Source of the DNA: Parus major
Taxonomy: Eukaryota; Chordata; Aves; Passeriformes; Paridae
Direction of reading: 5' to 3'
Length of the DNA: 64,000 bases
NCBI RefSeq assembly: GCF_001522545.3
Contig: NC_031768.1
Location: forward strand, 85,614,697-85,678,696
In this document: in pieces, positions 24,001 through 42,100 of the stretch
Layout of the letters: each line of letters opens with the position of its first letter
Numbering within the stretch: the first letter of the stretch is position 1
Notes under the pieces: model-generated
Databases searched by the model: none
Told to the model about the DNA's origin: nothing
What the model saw: only the letters and a program-made list of their open reading frames with translations
Position numbers and translations under genes: made by a program

Positions 24001-27000
24001 GGGACTCTGAGCAGTGTCTTCATGTGCAAGCAGTCAAGTCTCCATTTAGATGGTATTTCTAGAACAAAAGTGGCTGTGGGCCAAATTACCCATTAAGCTG
24101 CCTGAGAGTGCCCCATAGATAGTCAGGACTAAACCAGACAATGCAGGTTATTGCACAAGGCTCTCCTCCATGCCCCTTCCTGGCTGAAGCTGTGGTGTCC
24201 TGATCTCAGACTGCTGCAATGGACACAGCCTCAGCCCCTGTGACTGGAGATGCTGCTCCCACCTACACAGGCCAGACCCTGCTCTGTCTCATAAACTCAG
24301 CCTTTGCAGCACACCCGTGTTGGCACTTTCCCCTGCCTCTGTGAGCCAAGCACAATCTATGCCATCAACTGTTTGTAATTCAGCTTACTCTTCCTTTTCC
24401 CTTACACTAGAGTCTGCCCGCTCTTCATTAGCACTTGTCCCATGCACAGATTTATCTCCCCTGCCACTCCAACCTGCCATGATATCTGGAACTCACTTTC
24501 TCTTGCAAGCCAGGGAAGTGGTTTTGAATACGCCTCCAGGTAGGTGTGCTGCTCTTGCAGTTGGGCTAGCCACAAAGAAAGCTGACAGAGCCCTGTGTTT
24601 AGCAGCATGACTCTGCATTTCTGGCCGATTTTCATAACCTCTCCTGACCTGGAGTGGGAGTTAGATGCCCTGAGGTCACTTCCCATACAATGGCTCCTCC
24701 TTTGGCTGTCACAGCTCCCCAGTACCAATCTGTGTGACCAGTTTGAAGGCTGCTGTTTAAAGCCAGTGCTGCAATGTCTGTTCCCCAGCTTGAAGCAGTG
24801 CCTCACTGCTGGGCTTGTGGAGCTAACAAGCATGGGAAGGCTGTTGGAAGAAGCTGATCTGTCACCTGGAAGCTCCTGAAACTTGTTGCCTGAATCTTGT
24901 CCACACAATCTTGTGTGAACAAAGGGCGTTGACATTGGGTATCTCAGCTTGGAAGGATCCCTCAAGGATGTACTGTGGCTGTCCTGTGGGCTTGTCCTTC
25001 ACAGAGGGAACTGGTCCTTGCCACCCACACAAAAAGAGCTTCTCTACTAGACAAAGAATACCTAGGTTGAAACCAAAAGGGAATCTAGTTGGGGTTTTTT
25101 TGTTGTTTTTGTTTGGTTTATTTAAATTGTTTGGGTGGTTTTTTTTAATCCAGGCAGTATTAAAGTAAGTGATCCTGTAGTATTAACCCCTGACATCACA
25201 TGGTGACATTATTTGACAGTGTACATTTGTCCAGTTGTGAACAGCTTCTTGACTGGAGCACAAGAAATCTGAATTCCAGTTCTGAATCTCTTCACCCACT
25301 GCTCTCTGATCTTTAAGCATATTGTTTTTTCTCTTTGTTCCCTGCCATCCTTAGCCCCTGTAATACAGCAAGTTGAAACATACTCCCACAAAATAGAGAG
25401 CTGCATTTTCATCCATTAAAAAAAAGTTCTTTAAAAATGTATTTGTCTACTTTTGCTATTAGTGTAAATTATTTATTCAAATAAAAACATGCTCAATAAT
25501 ATGAATTATATCAGTTAAAATGCAAACAGCATGTGCTTGTTGCTAGTACGTTGAAACATATTTAAAAAGTGAATTGTGAAATACATTCAATTCATTTAAT
25601 GAATAAATTATCTGTCAGAATGCAGTTTGGGGCATTTTACTAAAATTGCAATTTCCATACAAATACAGCTGGTCATAAATTAGCAAAAAGGTGTAAAGAG
25701 AAGCATATGTAATTCAATGTGTCTAACTAATAAGTCATGTCAGATCTCACCTGCTTAAATATAAGAATAAATGTAGGTTAAGCTGTGCATTTTTTAAAAT
25801 AAATGTGGATATTGAGATAATATATGTTCCCAGTTAAGACCAAAGATAAACTTACATTGAAAGTTAGCATGCAGAGCTAACTTCAAAGCTGCTCAGATTG
25901 CTCAGAGCCTTGTCCAAGCTTGATAAATTCAGCAGGGGATGGAGAATCCACAACTTGTTCTAATATTGCACCACACTTAAGATGGAGAATAGTTTCCTGA
26001 GGTCAGATCAGAAATTCTTTTATTGCATCTTTTGTCTGCTGCCTCTTTTCTATTTGCTGTGCATCTCTGAGCAAACTCTGTCTCCCCTACAATATTGCTG
26101 CAGACAACTGAAGAAAATAACAAGAAACTTCTAATTAATACAAAGCACAAGTTTAATTGTGAAATAAAGCATTAAAATTATTGAAATAAATTCTCTTCCT
26201 TTGGGGAAATTGTGATAAAAAATGCAAAATATGACCAAAAAAATCAGTGGTTCAATTAAAGGATTTGCAGTCTGTGTCCCTGCAGCAGCAGGGCCACTTT
26301 CTCTATGCTCACACATGATCTACTTCTTGTGTGCTACCTTCTCACCCTGAGGTCACTTTCAATTTCTCTGCCTTGGGTTTGCTAGCCCTGGTTTCACTGT
26401 TTTGCCCTTAGCTGCATCTTTGCCTCTTTTGGTCTGTCAGTTTTCATATTCTGTAGCTATTTATTGGCCATGCTGGCTGCCAGCACCTTGGCTTTCCTTG
26501 AGACTTCCTTCGCAGCCAGAGCTAATCAGGGCTCCGTGGCAGTGCCAGTCGAGGGCCAGGTGGGTCTTGGCCTTTGCTGCCTTCTTGGCACCTTCAAAAG
26601 TGATTTGCTAAATACTGATATTAATCTAGTATCAATATCAATCTGTTGACGGACAAAAGGCTCTCTAACAGTTTAAAGTTAGAAAGTCTATGTTTAATCA
26701 GCATTGGGTAAGTGTGTAGGGTAGTCCCCTAATACACACTGCGAATCCACAAAATATTCCAGTGCCTATTTATTTACAAAAGTCTTGAATGCCCAAAATA
26801 CTAATACATATTCATAATGCTAACACCTCCCATCCTCTACTTTGTATTAAAATTCATGGTAATGAATTTAAAAGGTCATTACACCTTTGTGGTCAGTACC
26901 CTGAATTGAGTGGGGGGGTCGTTTCTAGTGAGGAGGGGTCGTAAAATGATGAAGGACAACCAGTCTTCCTCACTCTGACTTTTCTACCTTTATAATGGCT

Positions 27001-30000
27001 GACATTACAAATGACACTTGGGGGAACTCCAGTTTCCTCCTTCCATGACTTTTAAATAGGTTTCCAGATGTAAGGCCTGTGTTCTTCCTGAACCTATTTA
27101 TCAGTTTCTCCTCTCATTATAAGCACAGCTAAACAAACATACAATGACAAGTAATTCGTTATCTAAATCCAGGATTCATTATCTCAAATCCTGCTTCTAA
27201 CCTAATCATTAACTCTAATTAGTTCCAGCAAAGTCTATCTCTAGCTAAAAGCTTTAGCTTTTCTGAAATTCTTAATTCTTCTTAAATTTGTGACTCAAAA
27301 GCATTTCTTTTCTGCCCGGTGCAGTGTGAGTGTAGTTGCTCCTGAGACTCTCTGTGCTGTGGTGAGCAGTGATTTTCTCATCAGCTCTGCTTGAACCCTG
27401 CAGTGTCATCACACACCGTCTCTTTTAGCTCCACTGTCCATCTGCTGCTCTCTTTGTAGTCGCTCATTGGTTTGGCTTAGGAAAGGCATCTGAACTCCTT
27501 GTAGTCTCTGCAAACCTCTTTACCATTTCTGTTCCCTGAGAGTCCCCAGGGACACTGTAGATTTTTCATGGTAGATTTTTGCCTCTCCAATCTAAAAGCT
27601 TTTCTGGCCTTGTTCCCAGTTTTCCAAATTTGAAGTGGACCAAGCTAGCCACCCTTAGGATAATTTGTCTGCATCTTACCTGTACCTGCACAAAAATGAT
27701 AGAAGAGAGGAGTGGACCTGGTGTACCCATGGTGAGCACAGACTGGGCAAAAAGAAATTATCTGGCTGTGCAGGTGAATGCAAGATCAAGAGATGCTCAT
27801 GAGGACTTCCAGCCAAGGAAGCCTTGTACAACTGCAAGGTACTCAGCACATGACTGATGGCCAAGGAACATCCAACACGCGATTTTTTACTGAACTCCCA
27901 AGATTTCTGTCTCAGGCTCTCCAACAAAATACTTCTACAAAGACAACAGGGAAGTTAAAATCAGGATTTGCCACCCACGCCCCAGGTGCAAGCTCTTTTT
28001 GCACCGAGTAGCATGAGCTGCAGCACTGCACAAACACGAGCTAATCACAGGCAACACTGGTTTGCAAAACCATAACCACAGCTAGAAGGTGAACCTCGTT
28101 GTGAAAAACAGCAGTGCAAAACCGAGTTTCTCCCTGTGGCTAGCAGATGAGTGCAGAGATATGGAGCCAGTGACTTCCACTGAGGAGGGGGAAGGTGTGA
28201 TCTGAAGCAGGGTGTGGGGTGCCCAGACCAGGGGTCTGAGCTGTAGGAAAATGGAATGGAGCCTGCAGCTCCCTGAGCACACAGAGGGTGTTCTCCAGGT
28301 CAGTGCAGGGTCAGGAGCCAGGTGAGATGGGCAGGGTATGCTGGAAGCTGAAGCTGCAGGCACTTCAGTGGGAAGGAAGAGCAGGGTGCAAGCAGCTCTG
28401 GTAGGTGCTTTACCCCCCAGCTCTCAACATGGGGAGGACAGGTTCTGTTTTCATCAGAGTCTGTTTCTCTTCACTGGTAATGAAATAATCTCCCAACCAT
28501 GTCATGTCCTCAAGCCAGAGAACACACTGGAGGACATTCAGCATAATTATGTGGATTTTGGTCACATTTCTTATCTGCATTCATGAAGGGGAAGCTATTC
28601 ACTAGGTCTCAAACTCCTCAACACAATCTAGCCTCTTTCCTGCCTTCCTGCTGCTGGTTCCAGCAGGTGTCAGTCTCTGGCAGCAAGGGCTGGAAGTGCT
28701 GTGAGAGAGACATGATGGAGGGTACTAATACAGGCAGGGAGAGAAAATAACTGTGGGGTCACAGGGCCAGAATTACAGACTATTTGTTCCTGTAAGAAAC
28801 CCTGGACTGGGCTGGCAGAGAGCTGCAGGGCAGGAATGAGAGGCACTCACAGGGCTGCGGTTAAAAAATGTATACTCAATTCGATAGTTTCACCCTTATT
28901 TGCCTCATCCCCCAGCACCAAAACAAGTGAAACAAAAATAAACTGCAGGTCAAGTCTCCAGAAAAAGATTTTGCAGTGCAAGCCTGGAAAGCTGAATTAC
29001 TAGTAAAACACACAGTAACGTATAACCTTAGCACACACCCAGCAACCAGATGCCCTCAATTCTGCATCAGTGGCATCATTAACAATCCTGCAGCAGTGCA
29101 AGTTCTGTACAGTGATTTAGCTTTGCATTTGCAAACCCCACCACCACATCATCCCTCTCTGGTGAAGTCCACCTCAGGCAGACCTCACTCACATCCTCAC
29201 TGCTTTTATATATCTCTGTGGTGCTGAATATGCCGCAAAAATCACTGCTTTGTAATGCAATGGCTGAAACCTTCTCCCTGGGCATGGCATCCACAAATGC
29301 ATCACAGGATGAATTGGCAGCTCTAGGAATAAGGCTCTCTGCCCCATGTCCTAAAAGCAAGCTGCTCTACATCTAGTGTGGAGGGGTTTTTTGCACCCAG
29401 GACTGGAGTAATGGGAGTGGTGTGCCTGGCAGAGGTGCCTGAGCAAGTGCACTACCTTTGTGTTGGGTCTGTCGTGCTAAATAGGGTGACAAAACTTTGT
29501 GGAGCGAAGGCAGTGCAATGTGTGTGCAATAAATGAGCATTTTGAGATATAGTCTCACACTAAGTATATGCTCATATAAAGCGAGCATGTTCTATGTGCT
29601 TATAAAGCCAAGCATAGCAGCTTATTTATCTGCCAGTGCCTGACTGCAGGGAGCTCCACCACTCTCCTGCTCAGCATCTCTGTGCAAGTCAGCGGCTGTG
29701 GTGCTTCAGCACTCGTGGAGCAGAGAAAGTTCTTCTGTTTGAGGTTTTCTCTTGAGGCCAGGGGAAGCAGGTGTCTGTGTTTCTTGTGTTCAGTGTAAAA
29801 CCAACCAACTGGTGGTAGAGGCGCTACTTTCAAAAGGCCATTTCTGAGCAAAGGGTGAATGGAAAAAACAAATTTATATTTATAATGGTATGCACCAACA
29901 CATGACTTCCTGTTGACTGAACAAGCAACCTCTCCTCTGCTTTTGGGCTAGATAATTTAAATTATTCACTTTACTTTTGCTGTCTAATTTCTTGGTAATT

Positions 30001-32870
30001 TGCTTTCTGAATCTTTCTTAAAAGTAATGGTAGCATTCCTCCTCTCACCCCCCCCCTTACACCTGACCACTGCTCTTCAGCCAGCAGTAATTTCTCTGTT
30101 CTCACCCCAAGATAGAAAATAAAGCTCTGAGCACAAGAAACCTGAAGGGATGCTAGAACATCCTTCCATGATCCCGAAATGCTGGAGCAGTGCCTCTTGC
30201 TAGACAAAACTCCAAACACAGCAGCACAGGGACCCTCTCCAGCCTTCCCCACCAGCCTTTAACTCACCTGAGCTTTGATCAGAAATAGCGATAAAGTCAT
30301 GTTCAGTATTTTCCTCTTCCATCTTCAAGTCCCTCTCCAAACTGGTTTTCATGGAGCAGAAAGGACAGAAAACTGGAGTGGTCAACATATATCCTTTTGT
30401 ATTAGCTTCCAGCATATGCTTGGCATATGTAACAGATTTGGCAATTTCAACCAGGGAGAAAGCTGGACAAGCAACCAGATCAGGGATCAGTGACATTTCC
30501 AAGTTTTTCCAAACTAATTTTTTCTTTAACCAGAGCAGGGGTGACATCTGCTAATGAGCAAAATCTTGCTGTGGCAAGAGAGTGCAGTGTCTGTTTTAGT
30601 CAGAACTGCATAGGAACTGAAGGTCCCTCTTGAAATGTCCCCTGGCTTTACTACAAGACACTAAAACACATCCACACCAGCATATTTCTGCTCTGGGAAT
30701 TAGAGACAGAGGTAGAGAATCTCTGCCACTGACTGTGCACTTGCACTTCACATGTGAGGGAAGTTACCAGCCTAAATGAAGGGCATTAGAAAGCCTACAG
30801 CAGTTTTTAGTCTTGAGAGCCTTGCCATTAATTATAGTTCATCTGTTTGTTCATCCATTCTTATCTCTGTGGAGAGCCAAGAAACTCTCAGCATTTAAGG
30901 TAAAGATGTTTTAAACATGGAAGGATGCCACTTACAGGCAGGACCAGAGAAAGGATCTAGTTATAAGACTTGACATGTAAAACCTTTGAGAAAATAACTT
31001 TGCACCAATGAAATTCATAGGGAAGACCAGGCTGGCCATGGAAATATTTCCTGACTCCTTTCAAAACAGAAAATTTTATATAAGATTTTCTGCAATCTTT
31101 TGGCTATGAAAATTGAGAACCAGCACAAGAATAAAGGTGAATTTACTTTGATTTATTGAATTAAACACAGCTGTGATCTCTGATTTCCAGAATGTTTAGC
31201 TTTTTGTTTTTGCTTTTCTCTTTTTTTGATGTCCTGTTTAAGAATTGTCCTCTTTGAATTATTAAAAGAGAATCAAGTATTAAAGTTTGATGTGTCGGTC
31301 TGCCTAGGAGATTTGTCACAAGATGCTACTAGAGCAAAGGCTGAAAAGGGACAGCTGTTTCATTAGCCAGACTGTTCTCTTAGACTCTGTTAAGTAGGAC
31401 AGGGATTCTCAAGGATTTCAGTCTCTTCTAGCTTTTGTCAAACACTAGGAGACAGATCCTTGAGGAGGATAATTGCCACAGCTCTTGAGACCAATGCAGC
31501 TGACAAAATGTGTGCTCATTGAGCATGTGTCCTACCCAGGCATTTCCTTCAGGAGTAGTACAGCCCATTCCTGGGCCTTGCAGGAGTGCTTCTCCTTTTC
31601 CTGAAGTATGCCATGCTCTCTGCTCTCAAAAACAAGTCCTCTCCAAGTGCTGGGCTAGAGAGTCTGCTCTGTTCTGGCAACTCATCTCTCCTTTACATGT
31701 TTTTGCATATACTGGTTTCACAAAGCCTTAGCATTCTGAAAACCAGTAAAATTAATAAGGAAAGTAAATCAAGCAGAGAAAAAACGAAGAACTACCCTAG
31801 CGTGAGATAAACAAAAGCGCTGCTTCTCAGCCATGCCCCACTTGAAGCAGGAACAGAGCAGTGTCCCCTGGCTGCCTCCTCGGCACCCTGCCCCATCCCT
31901 TGGCTGTCCTTCAGCCCTGCAGAGGGGATGGCTGCCAGGGCAGGAGCAGAGCCTGGGCAGCCCAGAGCACTGCTGGCAGAGCAAAGTGTGTGCATCCTGG
32001 CTGCCAGCCTGGCTGTGACAGCGCAGACCTCAGTCAGGGGGTCCCAATTGTCACCCTGCCACCAGCAGAGCTCGGTGCTGGTGCCAGGACCACCTGGAAC
32101 AGCAGGATCCCACTGGTGCTTTGTGCACAGCTTTGCAATGCAGGTCTGCCACCACTCCTGGCATGTTGACAGGGCTCAGACACCCGTGGCAATGCTCAGG
32201 TGCCCACTGACCCATGGGAGCTGAGCTGAGTCCCTCTCACTCTCGTCTTCAGCTTCCGTGTTGCTCCATGCAACTCCTGGGCCTTTCAGGGGGTCACAGA
32301 GGAGAAGGGGAAGTCTGCCAACTATTTGGTGTTCCCTGAGCTCCTTCCAGCAGGGTGGCTCCAGGTTGCCTCACAGAGCTGCCTGTGGCAGAGCAGGGCA
32401 GGGTCACCACCGTCCCTGCACAGCTGCATGATGCGAAGCCCGGAGGGATGGTGTGGTTTTGCCCACATTCACACTAGTGGTACACAAGCTCTCAGGCCCC
32501 CCTCTAACCACTAGACAATGTTTCCTGCCTTGTTATGCTATTGATATTATTTCAGAATAATTCTGCAGGTGGGGAGGGCCAGTAGGCAGTGCAGGGGGGA
32601 TGGTGACCAATGGGCGCTGAGCATCTTTCAGAACTGATGCCCCTTTGCATCTCAACACTTTCTTCTTCAGCTCCTGCAGCTCCAGAGACCCTTCTAACTC
32701 CTCCCTCAACCACACCCCGATGAAAGCCAGCAGGGAATAGATAGGGGTGAATGGGGAGGGAACACACAGGCCAGTCCACATTTCTGTACATCAGGTCAGA
32801 GGGTTGCAGAGACAGAGTCTGCGACATAACCTCCCTGTAATCCCAGCACCTGAGAGAGAACCTGGGAGTC
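21028..32870. other. MFAP5-AICDA intergenic region, no gene recognised
   Basis: The MFAP5 3' UTR must begin here, but I could not settle its poly(A) signal; a distant ATTAAA lies at 23351. The rest is AT-leaning DNA with unrelated short open frames. The longest, a 187-codon minus frame at 24402-24965, has no motif or splice support. A somewhat GC-richer patch at about 31830-32520 holds several overlapping frames, none recognisable. The segment just upstream of 32871 should contain the AICDA promoter and 5' UTR, but I see no clear TATA box. Confidence 0.5.
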
Positions 32871-37655
<4,785 letters not shown>

Positions 37656-39172
37656 AGTGAAAGTCATCAGCAATCAGAAGACTTCACAAACACTTGTTCT
37701 TTGATTTCCAACTCTCTTCCTTACATATTTCTCCTCTTCCCTCCTTACATCCCTCTTCCTTCCAGCCCTGTGTCTAGAGATAAGAGAGATAAGACTATCC
37801 TTACTTTTTATTTCCAAGGAGAATTAGGCTGATCTTGTGAAGACACCTTCCCCAGGCTCACACCTAATCCATTGCTAACTGAGAATAGCCAGGACTGCAG
37901 TGACACTGCCAAAGAGAGATTTGCCTCCCCTCAGTCTCTGCAGAGCTAATCCAGGTGATCCACTGCATGGAGCTCTGGGTTTAGCCTTGCCCAGGTGGGA
38001 GCAGACAGCCTGCAAAGCTGTTTGTGTGACTGTGTTCCCACTGGTATTGCATTGACCTGCACATTTCCTGAGGGCTTCAGGGAGCATATTTTTTTGACTC
38101 CTAGAGCTGCACTACACTCAGCTGCTCTGTGTCCTGCCCTGTAAAATGGTTTATTTATCCTTCTGGATGTTGGTAGGAAGTCGAAAACCATCTCGACTGA
38201 AGTGGTACAGCCTGTGTATTAACAGCAAAGCTGGCCAGATACTGGAAAGCTCAGCTGAGAGTGTTGAAGTGGGTCCTTGACAGCCCAGGTAGCTCAGCTT
38301 GCAAACCTCACTTGAAGCCAGCAGGTGTGCCTAAGTGGATTGTGTGCAGAGCACCACAGCTCTCACTGTGTGGAGTGCTCTTCATCCACTGAGCACTTCC
38401 CCCTAGACCAGACATGCAAAATACTCCCTCCCCAGCCAACTGCCTCTGCTGGAGGCACCTTTACAGTCACACAGTTCTGTTTTCCAAGTCTTCTACTGAC
38501 CATAATATGGCCAGCAATGTCTGGTTGGTGACTGTACTGAGAGCTGGCCAGAAAAAAGTCCTGGCATACGCAAAGCTCTTTAGCCTGTAAATAGGTATCT
38601 TCTGTAGGGGTGAAAATCAAACCATCCTCCTGCCTGGCAATCACTCTGTTTCCACTAGGGGACCCCACTAGCTCCTGATGTGGTCTTTACAAGTCTTTAC
38701 AAGACTGTCTTTACAGTCTTTACAAGCTGGAGATAAGGGTTCATAGTACATGCCTGCTCACCACCACCTTACCATCACCTAAATTGTAGCTGGATTGCCC
38801 TCTCCAGTCTAACCTCTTGAGGCTTTGACAAGGCTAAGTGCATCCTACACTCTGAGTGTGCTCTGTCATTTCCTTCATGATGGCTGCAAGTTCTCTGCTC
38901 AGTCCTGCTCCTCATTCTGGGTAAGGCTGGAGGCTCCTCTGGACACCTCTGGTGCTAGGCCAGATTCAGGAGGACAGCAGAGAGCCCTGCTCTCTGCTAG
39001 GAGAGGTCACAACCAGCCAGGTGTGTCACAACCTTCCTACAACTTCAGGCTTCCAGGGCACTCTCAGCTTGAGGAATTTCGACCAGGAATAGCAATAAGA
39101 GTCCTTTGCAAAGTATTAATTTGCAAGCATGGTGTTGTATATTTGTTTCATATGGTGCATATTATTTATATA

Positions 39173-39178
39173 AATAAA
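39173..39178 (+). terminator. AICDA: Candidate AICDA polyadenylation signal AATAAA
   Basis: AATAAA lies about 1.5 kb after the AICDA stop codon and is followed within about 30 bases by a T/G-rich stretch (TGGTTTTGTC). It is the first clear canonical signal I see on the + strand after the gene, so a 3' UTR of about 1.5 kb is implied. Transcript data would decide. Confidence 0.5.
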
Positions 39179-42100
39179 ATTCTTACAAACAAGCACCTGG
39201 TTTTGTCATTTTTTTGGTATCATGTGGGTGAAGGAGGAAAATTGGATACAGAAGATTGATGTATCATCTCTTCTTTCTGATTTCTGGAGGAACAACTTGG
39301 AAATATTAAACTGTTATCATACTTTTACTTGTAGCTTTGGAGTTATTGACAATGTCAGCCACCAGATCAAGGCAGATAAATTGTTCAAGTACTTTGGAAA
39401 TACTACCAAAAATCTCTGAAGTTATTTGAGATGCTTCTTTCCTTGATGGCCAGCCTATTCTGCCCATTCATGATTCATAATTGGCCACAATGGACACAGA
39501 AGGGGTGACCCAATATGCTTCACAAAAGAAGAGGAGAAGCAAAGATGTGTAAAGAATCTTTGTCTTTCAAATTCTGGTATTGGCCTGTAGAACAGCATTG
39601 TGCTTCTCAGTGAAATTGTTAGGAAAAAATTAGCATTTTCTCAAAAAGGAGTTGAGATACTGGCTTTTGTTTAAATTTTGACTAACACTGAGTTGAAGAT
39701 ACTTGTTGAAACATGACAACAGGTGACACTGTACAGGAGGAAAAAATGCAATGAGTAAATGCAAAGGATCATGAACTACATTAAGAATACATCCTATGTT
39801 TATATTCTTCTTAACATAAATTTGACTAAGTACAGAATGGACTCTAGAGTTAATCCATGTGATTCAGCTATAGGAATTTAGCTATTTTGCTATGGAGATT
39901 GTTTTAACTGTACTTTTTCTGTTCACAAATACCAATTCATATTGTTTGTTACAAGATATTCTTTATTTTGGCTTTCTAAATTAATTCAACCTCAAACACT
40001 TTAGGTGTCTCTGCCAAGAATAACTCCCTGGAGGGTGGCTGTTATGGAGTAACGTTACTTTTTTAGCCTAAGATGTTTTTCTTGCTTTGTAGAATGTGCA
40101 TATAGTGAACATTTCACTGCTGATTATTTATTTTTGAGGACCACTTATCTTTACAGCCTAATGGAGATTGTGGGTGTGCTGTTCTAGGTGTCTCTCTCCT
40201 TTATATGCACCTGGACAAAATCTAAGCTCTCAAGGGGAGTGTGGCAAATACACCTCCGGCCCAGGCTGTCTGAGCTGTGGGAAATGGGGGCTTGTGATTT
40301 CTGGGAGGGCATTTCCTCCCCAGACTGTGGGGAGCAGCCAGAGCAGGGGCTTGGTGCTGGCTGAATCCCCAGTCTCACTTGATCAACACTCCATGGTTTG
40401 CAGCAATGAACAAGGCACAGGCACATGCAGGTAGCTGTAGAGGATCGGTCCTTGAGAACAGAGGAAACAGGACAAATGGGATGGAATGGTGACTGGTGTG
40501 GACAGCTCTGCATGGCTGCCATCTCCTGGTGTACAGGGGTGTCTGGCATCCTGCTGAGGGTGTTGCCTTGGAGGGATGTTGATCCATACTGCAAACAGCT
40601 CCCAAAGTGTGCCTCTCAACAACCCCCAGAACATGTCCACAGAAGAGCAGGACACTGACATCATTCCCACAGCTGCACACAGCAACACTCCAGGTCTGAA
40701 CACGGTGTCCTTGGACTTTGCAATAATAAGAAACAGATCACCATTAAACAATGCAAAGACACACTCCTGACCCTTACAAACACAAGCATGTCTTCTCCCT
40801 CCTTGCTTTCTCTTCCTTGCCTGCATGCTTGTACTTGGAAATCAGGATAGAAAGAGGTTTCAGGGTCATGGAATCTGGTCCCTTGCTACTTGTCCCTTCA
40901 GGGGGTTTTCAGCCTAGATGTATTTGTGTCCAACATTGTCTTTGGGTACATTTTTCTACTCTCCCTGATGCTGACCCTTTAGCATTCCTATGAGCAGAAA
41001 TGTCATTATTTCATCATATATATATTAAATATTCACAGTGATGGAAGTCAGATTTGGTTCACAGAAGAAACATGAAGGGATTTGGTAGAGAAGAGACCCC
41101 TTGTTCAGACAACGTGAGAGATGATGAGCAGAGCCTTTGCTGGGGAAGGAGAAAGTGGGTTGCTGCAAGAGCAGAGGTCATAGCGGATGAGAAGGCACCA
41201 AGGGGTGGCAAGTATTCTGGAGGCTGCCTTTGGCTTTTAAACCTCTCATACACTTCTGTCTTAGGCAGGTTTCCCCTCAGGCTTCAAAACCCACATCAGA
41301 TATGGCTAAAACTCCGTCACTGTTGCTGCTGTTGCACCCAAGTTCCAGCACAGGGAGGGTGTTGATGGCTCCTCACTATAACCTTGTCATTAATTCACAC
41401 TTCAGAACTATCCCACTCTACAAGCTGGCACAATGTTTTTACCAGTCCAGAGGGCCAGAAGAAGATGAGAGCAGACCAGTTGCCTTCTGTGGTTACCTTT
41501 AAAGGCTACCAGGGTGTTAGACCCACCTCTAGGCTCTCACATGTCAGTAGGGACACAGCAGAGATACAGCAGAATGTAAATTCACTCTGGCAGATAAAAC
41601 TGGTGTGAAAAACTTCACTGGGCTTACTTGGAACTGCCAAGCTTCCAAAAAGACCAGAGAAAGTTTGTCCTCCTGCCTTCAGCGGGAACGGGCTGAGCCC
41701 TGGGCATGGATGGTCATGGACCCTGCTAAACTATACTAAACTGCATGTTGATCAAGTGATTTGATTGCTCCCTGAGAAAACGAAGAGTAAACAATATAAT
41801 GTCCAGAAAGAGAGCATGTGGAATCCAATATGAGGCCCTGGACAGACGGAAGAAAATTTTAGCTGTGCTGTACATTGCTTGGAGTTGTTTTATTTGACTA
41901 ACGTAGGAGACATGCCCCAGCCAGCTGTGCTCAGACTTAGATAAACTCTCATACTGAGGGAACTGGAGCTGCTTCCTCAGCCTGCAGCTTTTCTGGCTGT
42001 CTCAGTGGTCTGCTAAACATCTGGAGATTTTGGCATGGCCAAAGGACGCTATAAGCATTCCATTAATAAATTGGAATAGATAGGCACAGTTCCCACCAGC

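Noticed and set aside
24402..24965. 187-codon minus-strand open frame between MFAP5 and AICDA
   Set aside because: No domain, no splice or promoter context and ordinary base composition; consistent with chance.
31792..32224. Overlapping Cys/Ala/Gly-rich open frames on both strands
   Set aside because: Frames of similar length occur in several phases of a slightly GC-rich patch, which indicates chance and not coding.
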